DNA of 64,000 nucleotides, from assembly GCF_002270485.1 (NCBI RefSeq), contig NZ_NQOG01000003.1:62001-126000 (forward strand). The letters run 5' to 3'. Below the pieces are notes generated by a model, which had not been told where the DNA came from, searched no databases, and saw only the letters and a program-made list of their open reading frames with translations. The stretch is from Anaerostipes hominis (ex Lee et al. 2021) (lineage in GTDB: Bacteria; Bacillota; Clostridia; Lachnospirales; Lachnospiraceae). Shown in pieces: positions 17,058 through 26,753 of this stretch; the first letter of the stretch is position 1; each line of letters opens with the position of its first letter. Position numbers and translations under genes: made by a program.

Positions 17058-17990
17058 TTAGTTTCCCATCTGCTTTGCCACTTCCTCAGCAAAGTTCTCT
17101 TCTTTCTTTTCGATTCCTTCGCCTGTCTCAAAACGGATGAATCCTTTAATGGCAATCTTTGCAGAATTAGCTTTTGCTACTTCTTCTACATATTTTCCAA
17201 CAGCCTGTTTTCCGTCTTCAGCCTTTACATAAGTCTGATCTAACAGACAAACTTCTTTTAATTCTTTGTTCAGACGTCCGATGATCATCTTCTCGATGAT
17301 GTTGTCCGGCTTGTCCGGATTTTCATTCTTAGCCTGAGCTTTTAAGATTTCTGTTTCATGATCGATGTAATCTTTAGAAACTTCATCTCTGCTTGTATAT
17401 TTCGGCATAATAGCAGCTACCTGCATAGCTACGTTTTTACCCATCTCTTTGATCTCGTCGTTGACAACATCTGTCTCAACTTCTACTAATACGCCGATCT
17501 TTCCGCCTGCATGAATATAAGAAGCAACAAATCCGGCTGCTGATTCCATCTGTGCAAATCTACGGATATTTAAGTTCTCACCGATGATTGCAATTTTTCC
17601 GTCTAATACTTCTTTTACAGTTTTTCCTGCTTCTGCTTTAGATTCTTCTGCAAGGAAAGCTTCGATATCTGCCGCACCTGTTGTGAGAGCCTGATCTGCA
17701 ACCTCTGCAACATAAGTCTGGAACTGTTCGTTCTTAGCAACGAAGTCAGTCTCAGAGTTTACTTCCACAATAGCAGCTTTCTTTCCGTCATCAGAGAGTT
17801 TAGTAGCAACTAATCCTTCTGCCGCAATACGTCCGGCTTTCTTTTCAGCCTTTGCAAGTCCCTGCTCTCTTAAGTGCTCAACTGCTGCTTCCATATTTCC
17901 ATCGGTAGCGTTTAATGCCTTTTTACAGTCCATCATTCCGGCACCGGTTTTTTCTCTTAATTCTTTTACCATTCCTGCTGTAATAGCCAT
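17058..17990 (-). CDS. tsf: Elongation factor Ts
   Basis: The product has 310 residues. The N-terminus carries the conserved VKELREKTGAGMMDCKKAL helix; NSETDFVAKN is the EF-Tu contact motif; QVAA and the C-terminal module are present. EF-Ts exchanges GDP for GTP on EF-Tu during translation. It follows rpsB by 21 nt, the usual bacterial pairing, and shares its promoter. No convincing terminator is visible after it. Confidence 0.97.
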   Translation of the reverse strand: MAITAGMVKELREKTGAGMMDCKKALNATDGNMEAAVEHLREQGLAKAEKKAGRIAAEGLVATKLSDDGKKAAIVEVNSETDFVAKNEQFQTYVAEVADQALTTGAADIEAFLAEESKAEAGKTVKEVLDGKIAIIGENLNIRRFAQMESAAGFVASYIHAGGKIGVLVEVETDVVNDEIKEMGKNVAMQVAAIMPKYTSRDEVSKDYIDHETEILKAQAKNENPDKPDNIIEKMIIGRLNKELKEVCLLDQTYVKAEDGKQAVGKYVEEVAKANSAKIAIKGFIRFETGEGIEKKEENFAEEVAKQMGN

Positions 17991-18011
17991 GATTTTTCCT
18001 CCAAATAAATC

Positions 18012-18740
18012 TTATTGTTCTGCAGCTTCCTCTTCTGCTTCCACATCAGCAGCATCCATTCCCTGGTTTGCTTCTACAACAGCATCAGCCATTGCGGATG
18101 TGATCAATTTAACTGCACGGATTGCATCATCGTTTCCTGGGATGATGTATTCTAAATCTTCAGGATCACTGTTTGTATCTGCAATACCTACCAGAGGAAT
18201 TCCCAATGTGTGTGCTTCCTGAACACAGATATTTTCTTTTTTAGGATCTACGATGAAGATCATATCCGGAATTTCTTTCATCTCCTCGATTCCGCCTAAG
18301 TTCTTCTGTAATTTATCCATTTCTTTTCTAAGTTCTAATACTTCTTTCTTTGGAAGAACTTCAAATGTTCCGTCTTCTTCCATCTTTTTGATCTTCTTTA
18401 AACGGTCGATACGGCTTCTGATTGTCTTGAAGTTTGTGAGCATTCCACCTAACCATCTCTGGTTTACATAGAACATTCCGCAGCGCTCTGCTTCTGTCTT
18501 TATAGAATCCTGAGCCTGTTTCTTTGTTCCCACAAATAAGATCTTTCCGCCTTCTGCAACACATTCTTTTACTGCGTTGTATGCATCGTCTACCATGCCT
18601 ACGGATTTCTGAAGGTCGATGATGTGGATTCCGTTACGCTCTGTGTATATATACGGAGCCATTTTAGGATTCCATCTTCTTGTCTGATGTCCGAAGTGAA
18701 CACCTGCTTCTAATAACTGTTTCATTGAAATAACGCTCAT
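18012..18740 (-). CDS. rpsB: 30S ribosomal protein S2
   Basis: The product has 242 residues. It begins [26 protein letters not shown] and contains [13 protein letters not shown] and [13 protein letters not shown], all S2 signatures; the tail is acidic. It is part of the small ribosomal subunit near the mRNA exit. It has its own promoter (18841-18870) and a leader of about 90 nt, and it leads the rpsB-tsf operon. Confidence 0.97.
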   Translation of the reverse strand: MSVISMKQLLEAGVHFGHQTRRWNPKMAPYIYTERNGIHIIDLQKSVGMVDDAYNAVKECVAEGGKILFVGTKKQAQDSIKTEAERCGMFYVNQRWLGGMLTNFKTIRSRIDRLKKIKKMEEDGTFEVLPKKEVLELRKEMDKLQKNLGGIEEMKEIPDMIFIVDPKKENICVQEAHTLGIPLVGIADTNSDPEDLEYIIPGNDDAIRAVKLITSAMADAVVEANQGMDAADVEAEEEAAEQ

Positions 18741-18840
18741 AAAAAATCTCCTTTGGTTATGCTTCCACCATTGTCATTATCCCGGCAAACCTCTCGGCAC
18801 CTACCGAAATTCCAACGGCGTGTTTATTTTTACCTTTGAC

Positions 18841-18870
18841 AGTATAGCACATCTGTTTTACACAATGCAA
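18841..18870 (-). promoter_or_regulatory. rpsB promoter
   Basis: TTGCAT (18870-18865), an 18-bp spacer and TATACT (18846-18841). The leader between it and rpsB contains GGTAGGTGCCGAGAGG and can fold; an S2 autoregulatory structure is possible but not shown. Confidence 0.6.
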
Positions 18871-18891
18871 GAAAAATTTCGCACTTCCGGC

Positions 18892-19662
18892 TTAGATACG
18901 CCCGGCCCGGTTTAATTCGCCAAAAATCAGGTCATTTACAACCTTGATATAAGTTCCTTTCATGCCGGAAGACCGGGACTCGATGACTCCCGCACTCTCC
19001 AGCTTTCTCAGTGCATTGACGATGACTGAACGGGTGATGCCGAAACGGTCGGCAATCTTGCTGGCAACCAAAATACCCTCGCTCCCGTTCAGCTCATCAA
19101 AAATATGATGAACCGCTTCCAGTTCCGTAAAGGAGAGAGTTCTGAAGGCAGATTCGATGATATTCTGCTTTCTGCGTTCACTCTCTATCTCTTCACTGAC
19201 AGAACGCATCATTTCCAATCCAACGACTGTTGTTCCGTATTCAACCAATATAATATCATCAATCGTATAGTCATCTTCCATCCGGTACATAAACAGCGTG
19301 CCAAATCTCTCTCCTGCGATATCGATCGGGGAGATAATACCGCAGTAGCGGTGAATGTCTCTTTCAAAACCGAGTGTCTGGAGATTTACATTCTCCTTCG
19401 TGGATAATATCGTCAACAGACGCTCATTTAAATCCGTGTCAATATAATCCCCAATTTTGCCGCTGATCATCTCTTCGATAGGATCTATGTTCTCTGAATT
19501 TTGAATTCCTAAGATCTTTCCCTTTCTACTGATAACGATCACATTGGAATCCATAACCTCCATCAGAACCTGACAGATGTCATTGAAAACGACTTTTTGT
19601 GAATTGTTGTTATGCAGTAATTTATTTATCTTCCTGGTTTTATCTAATAATTGTACACTCAT
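18892..19662 (-). CDS. codY: GTP- and branched-chain-amino-acid-sensing regulator CodY
   Basis: The product has 256 residues. An N-terminal GAF domain (about 1-155) senses isoleucine, leucine and valine, and a C-terminal winged helix carries the CodY DNA-recognition segment (LVASKIADRFGITRSVIVNA, about 205-224). GTP binding also tunes it. CodY represses nutrient-scavenging and stationary-phase genes while nutrients are ample. The gene follows topA with a 2-nt gap. Confidence 0.96.
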   Translation of the reverse strand: MSVQLLDKTRKINKLLHNNNSQKVVFNDICQVLMEVMDSNVIVISRKGKILGIQNSENIDPIEEMISGKIGDYIDTDLNERLLTILSTKENVNLQTLGFERDIHRYCGIISPIDIAGERFGTLFMYRMEDDYTIDDIILVEYGTTVVGLEMMRSVSEEIESERRKQNIIESAFRTLSFTELEAVHHIFDELNGSEGILVASKIADRFGITRSVIVNALRKLESAGVIESRSSGMKGTYIKVVNDLIFGELNRAGRI

Positions 19663-19664
19663 AG

Positions 19665-21758
19665 CTACTCCTTATTTTCCGTAACTTCTTCCTCTTTCGG
19701 CAGATCACATACATATCCGCAGTGTTCGTCTGAACAAACCAGTTTCTTTCCTTTTTCCACCATATACTTTCCGCAGCGCTCACACTTGACGGTAGAAGGC
19801 TTCTGCCATGACATAAATTCGCATTCCGGGTTATCCTCACATCCGTAGTATTTCCGACCCTTCTTGGTTTTCTTTAAGACGACTTCCTTTCCGCACAGCG
19901 GACATGGAACTCCGATCTTTTCAAAGTGAGGTTTTGTGTTTCGGCAGTCAGGGAATCCCGGACAGGCCAGAAACTTCCCATACGGCCCATATTTCACGAC
20001 CATATTGCGTCCGCACTGGTCACAGACCACATCGGTCACTTCGTCCTCAATGGTTACCTGCTCCAGTTCTTTTTCTGCGGCCTCCACGGCTTCTTTAAGA
20101 TCCGGATAGAAGTTTTCCACCACGGATTTCCAGTGGACCTTGCCTTCCTCCACCATATCCAAAAGCGCCTCCATCGTAGCGGTGAAATGCACATCCACGA
20201 TAGACGGAAATGCCTTTTTCATCATGGTATTGACCGCTTCTCCCAGCTCCGTCATATACAGATTCTTCTTTTCCTTGACCACATACCTTCTGGCAATGAT
20301 CGTAGATATGGTAGGAGCATACGTACTCGGCCGTCCAATACCCTGTTCTTCCAGGGTGCGGACAAGCGTTGCTTCCGTGTAGTGGGCCGGCGGCTGTGTA
20401 AAATGCTGTTTGTGGTCAAACTCTTTTAACTTCAGCTCCGTGGAAGTATCGATACTTTTCAGTATGACATTACCTTTTGATTTCTCATTGTCGATGTTGT
20501 ACACAGTCAAAAATCCGTCAAAAACGATCTTGGATGCGGAAGCATTGAAACGGTATCCGTTGGCATCGATCTTTACGGATGTAGTCTCATACTTGGCTGC
20601 ACTCATGCGGCTCGCCATAAACCGGTTCCAGATCAGCTGATAAAGCCTGAACTGGTCTCTGGAAAGCTGTTCTTTCAAGCTCGCCGGGGTGTTCTCGATG
20701 TAAGTGGGACGAATGGCTTCATGGGCGTCCTGTACATTTTTGTCGTCCTTTTTTGAAACTTGTCCGTTTCCGACAAAATCACTTCCGTAGGTTTCAGAGA
20801 TGAACTCTCTGGCATTCTTATCTGCCTCTTCCGAAATCCTTGTGGAGTCTGTACGCAGGTAAGTGATCAATCCCACGGTGCCTTTTCCTTTGATGTCTAC
20901 ACCCTCATACAGCTGCTGAGCAATCCTCATGGTTTTTGCTGTCGGAAAATTCAGTTTGCTGGATGCATCCTGCTGCATCGTACTGGTCGTAAACGGAAGC
21001 GGGGCTTTCTTGATACGCTCCCCTGTCTTTACGCTGTCAACATGAAATTCGGCGCCTTCAAGTTCCGCAAGGATCTTGTTCAGCTGTTCTTCATTCTTGA
21101 TCTCGATCTTCCCGTCTTTGTCTCCGGCAAACTTGGCCTCCAGGGGCTTTTTGCTCCCTTTCACATTCAGAAAAGCATCCAGTGACCAGTATTCTTCCGG
21201 TATGAAAGCGCTGATCTCTTCTTCCCGGTCACAGATCAGGCGGAGCGCCACAGACTGTACCCGGCCTGCGCTCAATCCCCTCTTGATCTTTGCCCATAAA
21301 AGAGGACTGATCTTATACCCGACAATCCGGTCTAAAACACGTCTTGCCTGCTGGGCATCCACCAGGTCCATGTCGATCTCTCTCGCATGCTTTAATGATT
21401 CCTTGACTGCATTCTTGGTGATCTCATTAAATGTGATACGGCTGCATTTTTTATTCTCAAGTTTCAGCGCATAATAAAGATGCCATGAAATTGCTTCCCC
21501 TTCCCGGTCAGGGTCAGTCGCGAGATAAACTTTGTCGGCCTTTTTCACTTCTTTCCTCAATGCCGCCAATACTTCTCCCTTGCCCCGGATCGTAATATAT
21601 TTTGGTTCAAAATTATGTTCCAGGTCGATTCCCATCGTACTCTTGGGGAGATCCCTCACATGACCGTTGGATGCAATGACCGTATAATTTTTCCCTAAAA
21701 ATTTATTGATCGTCTTTGCTTTCGCTGGTGATTCTACAATTACTAAGTATTTTGGCAT
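19665..21758 (-). CDS. topA: DNA topoisomerase I
   Basis: The product has 697 residues, the usual type IA length. The Toprim domain begins YLVIVESPAKAKTINKFLG and includes ATDPDREGEAISWHL (acidic metal site). YLRTDSTRIS holds the catalytic tyrosine near residue 300. Three C-terminal four-cysteine zinc ribbons follow (starting near CDQCGRN, CPLCGKE and CERCGKY). It relaxes negative supercoils. It lies between dprA and codY in a single transcriptional run. Confidence 0.97.
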   Translation of the reverse strand: MPKYLVIVESPAKAKTINKFLGKNYTVIASNGHVRDLPKSTMGIDLEHNFEPKYITIRGKGEVLAALRKEVKKADKVYLATDPDREGEAISWHLYYALKLENKKCSRITFNEITKNAVKESLKHAREIDMDLVDAQQARRVLDRIVGYKISPLLWAKIKRGLSAGRVQSVALRLICDREEEISAFIPEEYWSLDAFLNVKGSKKPLEAKFAGDKDGKIEIKNEEQLNKILAELEGAEFHVDSVKTGERIKKAPLPFTTSTMQQDASSKLNFPTAKTMRIAQQLYEGVDIKGKGTVGLITYLRTDSTRISEEADKNAREFISETYGSDFVGNGQVSKKDDKNVQDAHEAIRPTYIENTPASLKEQLSRDQFRLYQLIWNRFMASRMSAAKYETTSVKIDANGYRFNASASKIVFDGFLTVYNIDNEKSKGNVILKSIDTSTELKLKEFDHKQHFTQPPAHYTEATLVRTLEEQGIGRPSTYAPTISTIIARRYVVKEKKNLYMTELGEAVNTMMKKAFPSIVDVHFTATMEALLDMVEEGKVHWKSVVENFYPDLKEAVEAAEKELEQVTIEDEVTDVVCDQCGRNMVVKYGPYGKFLACPGFPDCRNTKPHFEKIGVPCPLCGKEVVLKKTKKGRKYYGCEDNPECEFMSWQKPSTVKCERCGKYMVEKGKKLVCSDEHCGYVCDLPKEEEVTENKE

Positions 21759-21773
21759 TTTTGCACCTCTTAA

Positions 21774-22853
21774 TTATATTTTTATTATGTAATAATTTTT
21801 CAGTATTTCTTCTGCCAACCCCTGCCTCTGTAGATAGTATAAGGATGTCACAGCCTCTGTGACCGGCAGTTTTGCCTCCGAAGCTATCTGTTCCAGGCAT
21901 TTAGGTTCCAAACTCAAAACATCATACACCATTTTTTCACCTCTAGCAAGTGAATTTTTATCAAATTGACAGACATTATGTGAAAATACTCTGAATTTTG
22001 GAAATTCATTTAAGATATCTTCGGGGCCGGAAACCAGCTTGGCGCCTTGCTGGATCAGGCGATGGCAGCCCCTTGATACATCACTCGTCACATTGCCCGG
22101 GAGTGCAAAAATTTCTTTGTTTTGTTCCAATCCGCAGTCCGCTGTGATCAGAGATCCACTTTTCTCTCTGGCCTCCACTACGAAAATTCCGTCGGAAAGG
22201 CCACTGATGATCCTGTTCCTCTGCGGAAAAAGAAAAGAAAGCGGCTCTACGCCGGGACCATACTCAGAATAGATCACACCCTGTTTCTCTACATCGGCGA
22301 ACAGTTTTTTATGTGCTTTCGGATAAATCCGGTCAATCCCGCATCCCAGAACACCTGCCGTCGGTGCGCCTACATCCAGGGCTCCTCTGTGAGAAGCTCC
22401 GTCGATTCCCCTTGCCATGCCGCTGACGATCAAAACACCCCTCCTGGACAGCTCTTTTGCAAAATATCCTGCCATCTCTCTTCCATATAAAGTACAGGAT
22501 CTGGCCCCTACTATGGCAATGACCAGCCTTGATTCCTGCGGCCTGCCTTTTCGGAAAATGCCAAACGGATAGTCATAGATCTGTTTGAGCCGCTGTGGAT
22601 AATCAGGTTCTTTCCATATAATATAGTCTGTTTTCTGCTTTTTTAGCTCCTCGTACTTCTTACAGATATAAGATTCATCTCTTGTCTCAAGAAAAAGCCG
22701 GTACTGTCTCTTGTTAAGAAATGGCTTTGCAGTCTCCGCATTAAGCTTCCTGAGTTCCTCCGGATGAATAATGGCAGAAAGGATCTCACCCTGCGTCTTT
22801 CGATTCATCTCAAGAAGCGACGTAAACCAGAACCACGAAATCTTTTCATTCAT
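21774..22853 (-). CDS. dprA: DNA-processing protein DprA
   Basis: The product has 359 residues. The Rossmann-like core has VGARSCTLYGREMA, SGMARGIDGASHRGAL and GCGIDRIYPKAHKKL; the C-terminal winged-helix domain ends the protein. DprA protects incoming single-stranded DNA and loads RecA during transformation, and it is conserved widely even where competence is not known. Its start overlaps the stop of the comM-like gene by 8 nt. Confidence 0.94.
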   Translation of the reverse strand: MNEKISWFWFTSLLEMNRKTQGEILSAIIHPEELRKLNAETAKPFLNKRQYRLFLETRDESYICKKYEELKKQKTDYIIWKEPDYPQRLKQIYDYPFGIFRKGRPQESRLVIAIVGARSCTLYGREMAGYFAKELSRRGVLIVSGMARGIDGASHRGALDVGAPTAGVLGCGIDRIYPKAHKKLFADVEKQGVIYSEYGPGVEPLSFLFPQRNRIISGLSDGIFVVEAREKSGSLITADCGLEQNKEIFALPGNVTSDVSRGCHRLIQQGAKLVSGPEDILNEFPKFRVFSHNVCQFDKNSLARGEKMVYDVLSLEPKCLEQIASEAKLPVTEAVTSLYYLQRQGLAEEILKNYYIIKI

Positions 22854-24363
22854 ATCCCACAGCCTCCGATAAAAACTCCATGTTGCGCAGAGACAGTGCC
22901 TCTATAAGATGTCCCTCCCCGATCTCGCTTTTCTGTTCCATTCCGGCAATCGTTTTTGCTGTCCTCACAATCTTATGAATACCCCGCATAGAAATATGAT
23001 GTTTCTTTTGTTCTTCTTTTAAGATTCTTCGGCTTTCTTTGGACAACGGACAGATTTTTTCTAAGTCCTCTGCCTGTATCTGACCGTAATAAGAATACGG
23101 AGTATCCGAGAGTTCTCTCTGTTCCTCCCTGATATTTTCCAAAACCCTGCTGCGGATGGCAGCCGAATTTTCAGTCTCGGCGTCCATTTTCTTTGCCTCC
23201 TGTCCAACTGTGAGAATCAGATCAAAACGGTCCAGTATGGGCCCTGAAAGTCTGTGATAATAGGACCGCTTTTCACCCGCACTGCACCGGCATGCCTCCG
23301 GAGTAAAGCTGTTGCCGCATGGACATGGATTCATGGCCGCTGCAAGTAAAAAGTCCGCAGGCATGGTATAGTCTCTCCCAAGCCTGTTTAAAATAATCTG
23401 CTTATCTTCCAGCGGCTGTCTCAGGGCTTCAATGCATTTGGCGTCAAACTGTGCCAGTTCATCCAGGAACAGGACACCTTTGTGGGCAAGTGTGATCTCT
23501 CCAACTTTTGGAACCGCTCCCCCACCGATCAGCGCTCCCCTGGATATGGAAGAATGAGGTTTTCGGAAAGGCGGACAAAAATCTTCTGCCTCCCGGTGGA
23601 CACCGGCCGCCTGATACAGAGCCTGCACCTCCAGATATTCTTCCTCGGATAAACTGTTCATGATAGAAGAAATCCGTTCAAGCGCCATAGTCTTGCCACA
23701 ACCTGGAGCTCCGATCAGAAGAATGTTATGCCTCCCGGTTACGGCGATTTCCAGAGCTCTTTTTAAGAAAGCCTGTCCTTTTATTTCTGAAAAATCATGA
23801 CACTGGCTGTCAAGGATCATCCTTTTTTCCTTAAAATGATATGGAAGCACACACCCGCTTCTGAAATAGTCCACGGCATCGGAAAGATGTTTTACCGGAA
23901 CCAGTTCCACATCTCTGATATGTACAAGGGATTCCATATCATCATAGGGAACCATAAATCGCCGGATGCCCTGCTTTCTCCCTTCCATGATGATGGGCAG
24001 GCACTGTCTGATCCCATGGACACTGCCGTCCAATCCCAGCTCTCCCAGGAGACAGATGGGCGGTTCTTTGTTAATTGGAATATAATTGAGACCGGCCATA
24101 ACGGCCGCTGCGATGGGAAGATCAAATGCGGTTCCTGTCTTTCTGATGTCGGCAGGAGATAAATTGACGGTAATTTTCATAGGAGGGAGCGGACAGCCCA
24201 GAGCCCGCAGTGCGGATTCCACCCTGTGCCTGGATTCTTTTGCTTCATTAGAAAGGCGGCCTACCATAGTAAAGTATGGGAGACCGCTTCTTAGTTCCGC
24301 TTCGACCTGAATGATACAGCCTGCGGCGCCTGAAACAATGCCGCTTAACATCGAACAAAACAT
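22846..24363 (-). CDS. comM: YifB/ComM-family Mg-chelatase-like AAA ATPase
   Basis: The product has 505 residues. The N-terminal S5-like domain starts GIVSGAAGCIIQVE and includes NLSPADIRKTG. The AAA core follows with Walker A GAPGCGKT (about 218-225) and Walker B VLFLDELA, a zinc-type insert (CPCG near CRCS), and the C-terminal lid domain. ComM is a hexameric helicase that promotes branch migration in natural transformation; the assignment of that role here is by family. It is the first gene of the comM-dprA-topA-codY run. Confidence 0.92.
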   Translation of the reverse strand: MFCSMLSGIVSGAAGCIIQVEAELRSGLPYFTMVGRLSNEAKESRHRVESALRALGCPLPPMKITVNLSPADIRKTGTAFDLPIAAAVMAGLNYIPINKEPPICLLGELGLDGSVHGIRQCLPIIMEGRKQGIRRFMVPYDDMESLVHIRDVELVPVKHLSDAVDYFRSGCVLPYHFKEKRMILDSQCHDFSEIKGQAFLKRALEIAVTGRHNILLIGAPGCGKTMALERISSIMNSLSEEEYLEVQALYQAAGVHREAEDFCPPFRKPHSSISRGALIGGGAVPKVGEITLAHKGVLFLDELAQFDAKCIEALRQPLEDKQIILNRLGRDYTMPADFLLAAAMNPCPCGNSFTPEACRCSAGEKRSYYHRLSGPILDRFDLILTVGQEAKKMDAETENSAAIRSRVLENIREEQRELSDTPYSYYGQIQAEDLEKICPLSKESRRILKEEQKKHHISMRGIHKIVRTAKTIAGMEQKSEIGEGHLIEALSLRNMEFLSEAVGYE

Positions 24364-24438
24364 AAAGCCTCCTTCTTCTCCGGAAGCCTTTCAGCTAACA
24401 ATATACTGTATCTTATCATGTTTTCTATTTTTTTACAA

Positions 24439-24888
24439 CTATTTCAGCAATTTTTTCAGTTCACTCATGAAGGTGTTCACATCTTTGAACTCTCTGTATA
24501 TAGCGGCAAACCTTACATATGCCACCTCATTCAGTTCCTTCAGCTTGTCCATGACGATTTCTCCGATCAGGGAACTCTCTACCTCGCGCTGTCCGAGATT
24601 ATAGATCTTTGTCTCGATCTCATCTACAATCTGATCTATCTGTCCCATGGATATAGGCAGCTTGTGGCAGGACTGTACGATACCCGCCTTGATCTTGGAG
24701 CGGTCATACATCTGTCTGGTCTTGTCCTTCTTGATCACAGACAGCGGTTCTGTCTCGATCTTTTCATAGGTCGTGAAACGCTTGCTGCAGTCGTCACACT
24801 GTCGTCTTCTCCGTATAGAGTTATTGTCTTCCGAATGTCTGGAATCAATGACTCTGGAATTTTCACTTCCGCAATAAGGGCACCTCAT
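24439..24888 (-). CDS. nrdR: Transcriptional repressor NrdR
   Basis: The product has 149 residues from the ATG at 24888, which follows GGAGGTAG. A zinc ribbon (MRCPYCGSENSRVIDSR with a second pair in CDDCSKRF) binds DNA, and an ATP-cone (about residues 46-136) senses dATP versus ATP. NrdR represses ribonucleotide reductase genes. A likely target lies in this window: the nrdD promoter at 35815-35868 carries two NrdR-box-like palindromes. Confidence 0.96.
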   Translation of the reverse strand: MRCPYCGSENSRVIDSRHSEDNNSIRRRRQCDDCSKRFTTYEKIETEPLSVIKKDKTRQMYDRSKIKAGIVQSCHKLPISMGQIDQIVDEIETKIYNLGQREVESSLIGEIVMDKLKELNEVAYVRFAAIYREFKDVNTFMSELKKLLK

Positions 24889-24994
24889 TTTTCTACCTCC
24901 CGGGCTATGCTTTTCTTTGTACTCTTTTGAGAGGCAGAACACGTCTGCCTCAAGACTTTCCATTCGTTAAAGGAAGTATATCATTTTTTCCAGA

Positions 24995-25240
24995 TCACTT
25001 CAAACATTCTTTTTCATTAATATCCACCAATACAGTGTCACAGCCGATTCGAATGATCTTCTTATATGGAATATAATAAAACTCTCCTTTTGTAAAACAT
25101 AGGATCTTTGTCGCTTTTGGAACGATCAGACATAAAATCTGACCTGACGCCAGGTCAAACTCCAGGTCGATTACACATCCCAGTTTATCTCCGGTCCGGC
25201 AGTTGATAACATCCTTTTCCCTCAACTCTAAAAACTTCAT
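24995..25240 (-). CDS. ymxH: YlmC/YmxH-family PRC-barrel protein
   Basis: The product has 81 residues and starts MKFLELREKDVINCRTGDKL, the PRC-barrel opening of the YlmC/YmxH sporulation-associated family; IPYKKIIRIGCDTVLVD closes the barrel. The biochemical role is not established. It lies between rnfB and nrdR with its own start signals. Confidence 0.85.
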   Translation of the reverse strand: MKFLELREKDVINCRTGDKLGCVIDLEFDLASGQILCLIVPKATKILCFTKGEFYYIPYKKIIRIGCDTVLVDINEKECLK

Positions 25241-25299
25241 GAAACGCCACCCCAGAAAAATAGTTATAATAGTGTATGCCCCAGGAAATAAAATGTGTC

Positions 25300-25331
25300 A
25301 AAAAGGCTGTATCCTCCAGTCAGATACAGCC
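25300..25331 (-). terminator. Terminator of the rnf operon
   Basis: GGCTGTATC (25331-25323 on the minus strand) pairs with GATACAGCC (25313-25305), followed by TTTTT. Confidence 0.88.
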
Positions 25332-25357
25332 TAATGATCTTTATATAATTCACTTTA

Positions 25358-26152
25358 TTATACAGTAATGATTTTTTTCGGACACTTCTTGGCACAGAGT
25401 CCGCAGTTGACACATTTCTCATAGTCTATATGAGCAATGTTATTTTCTACGGTAATCGCTCCAAGCTTACATTCTTTCGCACAGAGCCCGCAGCCGATAC
25501 ATCCGGCTTTGCACACGGACATGACGTCTTTTCCCTTGTCTTTAGAATTACACTGCACTAAATGCTTCTTGTCGTAAGGAACCAGTTCAATAAGTCCCTT
25601 CGGACAGATATCGGTACATTTTCCGCAGCCGATGCACGCTTCTTTGTCAACATACGCAATACCGTTGACGATGGAGATTGCATTCTCAGGGCACACCTGG
25701 GCGCAGCTTCCGAATCCCATACATCCGAAAGAGCATGCTTTGGGCCCCTCTCCGGGTACGTTCATGGCTTCCACACAGCTCATCTGTCCTGTATATTCGT
25801 ATTTATTTGATGCTTTCTCACAGGTCCCCGCACACTTTACGAATGCCACCTGTTTTACGAAGTCACCGGCTTCCACACCCATGATGGCACCGATTTTTTC
25901 TGCCGCCGCAGGCCCGCCTACCGGACAGGCATTGACCGCAGCTTCTCCGTTCGCGATCGCTTTTGCAAGCCCGTCGCATCCGGCATATCCGCAGCCTCCG
26001 CAGTTATTTCCGGGAAGTTCTGCGCGGACTGCTACTTCTTTTTCATTGACCGGAACCTTAAACTTCTCAGAAGCGATTCCCAAAAGAATAGCAATGACCA
26101 AACCAATGCCTCCGACCACGACGGCCGCGAGGATAATTGCTGTAATATCCAT
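25358..26152 (-). CDS. rnfB: Rnf complex subunit B, electron-transferring ferredoxin-type protein
   Basis: The product has 264 residues from the ATG at 26152 (GGGAGG upstream). One N-terminal membrane helix (about 5-25) is followed by the Fe-S motif CGGCGYAGC. Four more cysteine clusters of ferredoxin type follow (CMGFGSCAQVCP, CIGCGKCTDICP, CIGCGLCAKEC and CVNCGLCAKKCP). RnfB accepts electrons from reduced ferredoxin at the cytoplasmic face and feeds the Na+ or H+ pump that reduces NAD+. It is the last gene of the operon, as in other clostridia. Confidence 0.95.
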   Translation of the reverse strand: MDITAIILAAVVVGGIGLVIAILLGIASEKFKVPVNEKEVAVRAELPGNNCGGCGYAGCDGLAKAIANGEAAVNACPVGGPAAAEKIGAIMGVEAGDFVKQVAFVKCAGTCEKASNKYEYTGQMSCVEAMNVPGEGPKACSFGCMGFGSCAQVCPENAISIVNGIAYVDKEACIGCGKCTDICPKGLIELVPYDKKHLVQCNSKDKGKDVMSVCKAGCIGCGLCAKECKLGAITVENNIAHIDYEKCVNCGLCAKKCPKKIITV

Positions 26153-26165
26153 TTTTGCTACCTCC

Positions 26166-26741
26166 CTATATGATTCCTGAGAATCCAAAGAAAGCGATAG
26201 CCATCAGCCCTGCCGTGACAAGAGTGATCGGCATTCCTTTGAAAGATTCCGGGATGTTGTTGTATTCTAATTTCTCGCGGATACCAGCCAGGATCACGAT
26301 GGCGATGGTAAATCCGACAGCCACTCCAAATCCGTTGACTACACTGGTAATAAAGTTGTAATCATACTGAACGTTATTCAATGCAACACCGAGCACCGCA
26401 CAGTTGGTAGTGATCAGCGGAAGATATACGCCTAAAGACTCATAAAGAGCCGGCATAGATTTCTTTAAAAACATTTCCACGAACTGAACCAATGCCGCAA
26501 TGACAAGGATAAATGCGATCGTCTGAAGATATTCCAGATGAAACGGTACGAGTATGCCCGCATAAACGAAATAGGTAACCGCTGAGGCGATTGTGATGAC
26601 GAAAATAACCGCAGCGCCCATTCCGCCGGCAGTTTCTACCTTCTTGGATACACCAAGGAAAGGACAAAGGCCTAGGAACTGGCTCAATACTACGTTATTA
26701 ACTAATGCCGCACCGATTGCGACTAATAATAAATTTGACAT
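26166..26741 (-). CDS. rnfA: Rnf complex subunit A
   Basis: The product has 191 residues and six predicted membrane helices. NNVVLSQFLGLCPFLGVS and TTNCAVLGVAL carry the cysteines that hold a membrane-embedded Fe-S centre together with RnfE. The sequence is homologous to RnfE in inverted topology. It is part of the ion channel and electron path of the Rnf pump. Confidence 0.95.
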   Translation of the reverse strand: MSNLLLVAIGAALVNNVVLSQFLGLCPFLGVSKKVETAGGMGAAVIFVITIASAVTYFVYAGILVPFHLEYLQTIAFILVIAALVQFVEMFLKKSMPALYESLGVYLPLITTNCAVLGVALNNVQYDYNFITSVVNGFGVAVGFTIAIVILAGIREKLEYNNIPESFKGMPITLVTAGLMAIAFFGFSGII

Positions 26742-26753
26742 TGTTCATCCCCC

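Noticed and set aside
21993-22007. CodY-like palindrome GAATTTTGGAAATTC
   Set aside because: It lies inside the dprA coding region, diverges from the consensus in the centre and has no promoter nearby.
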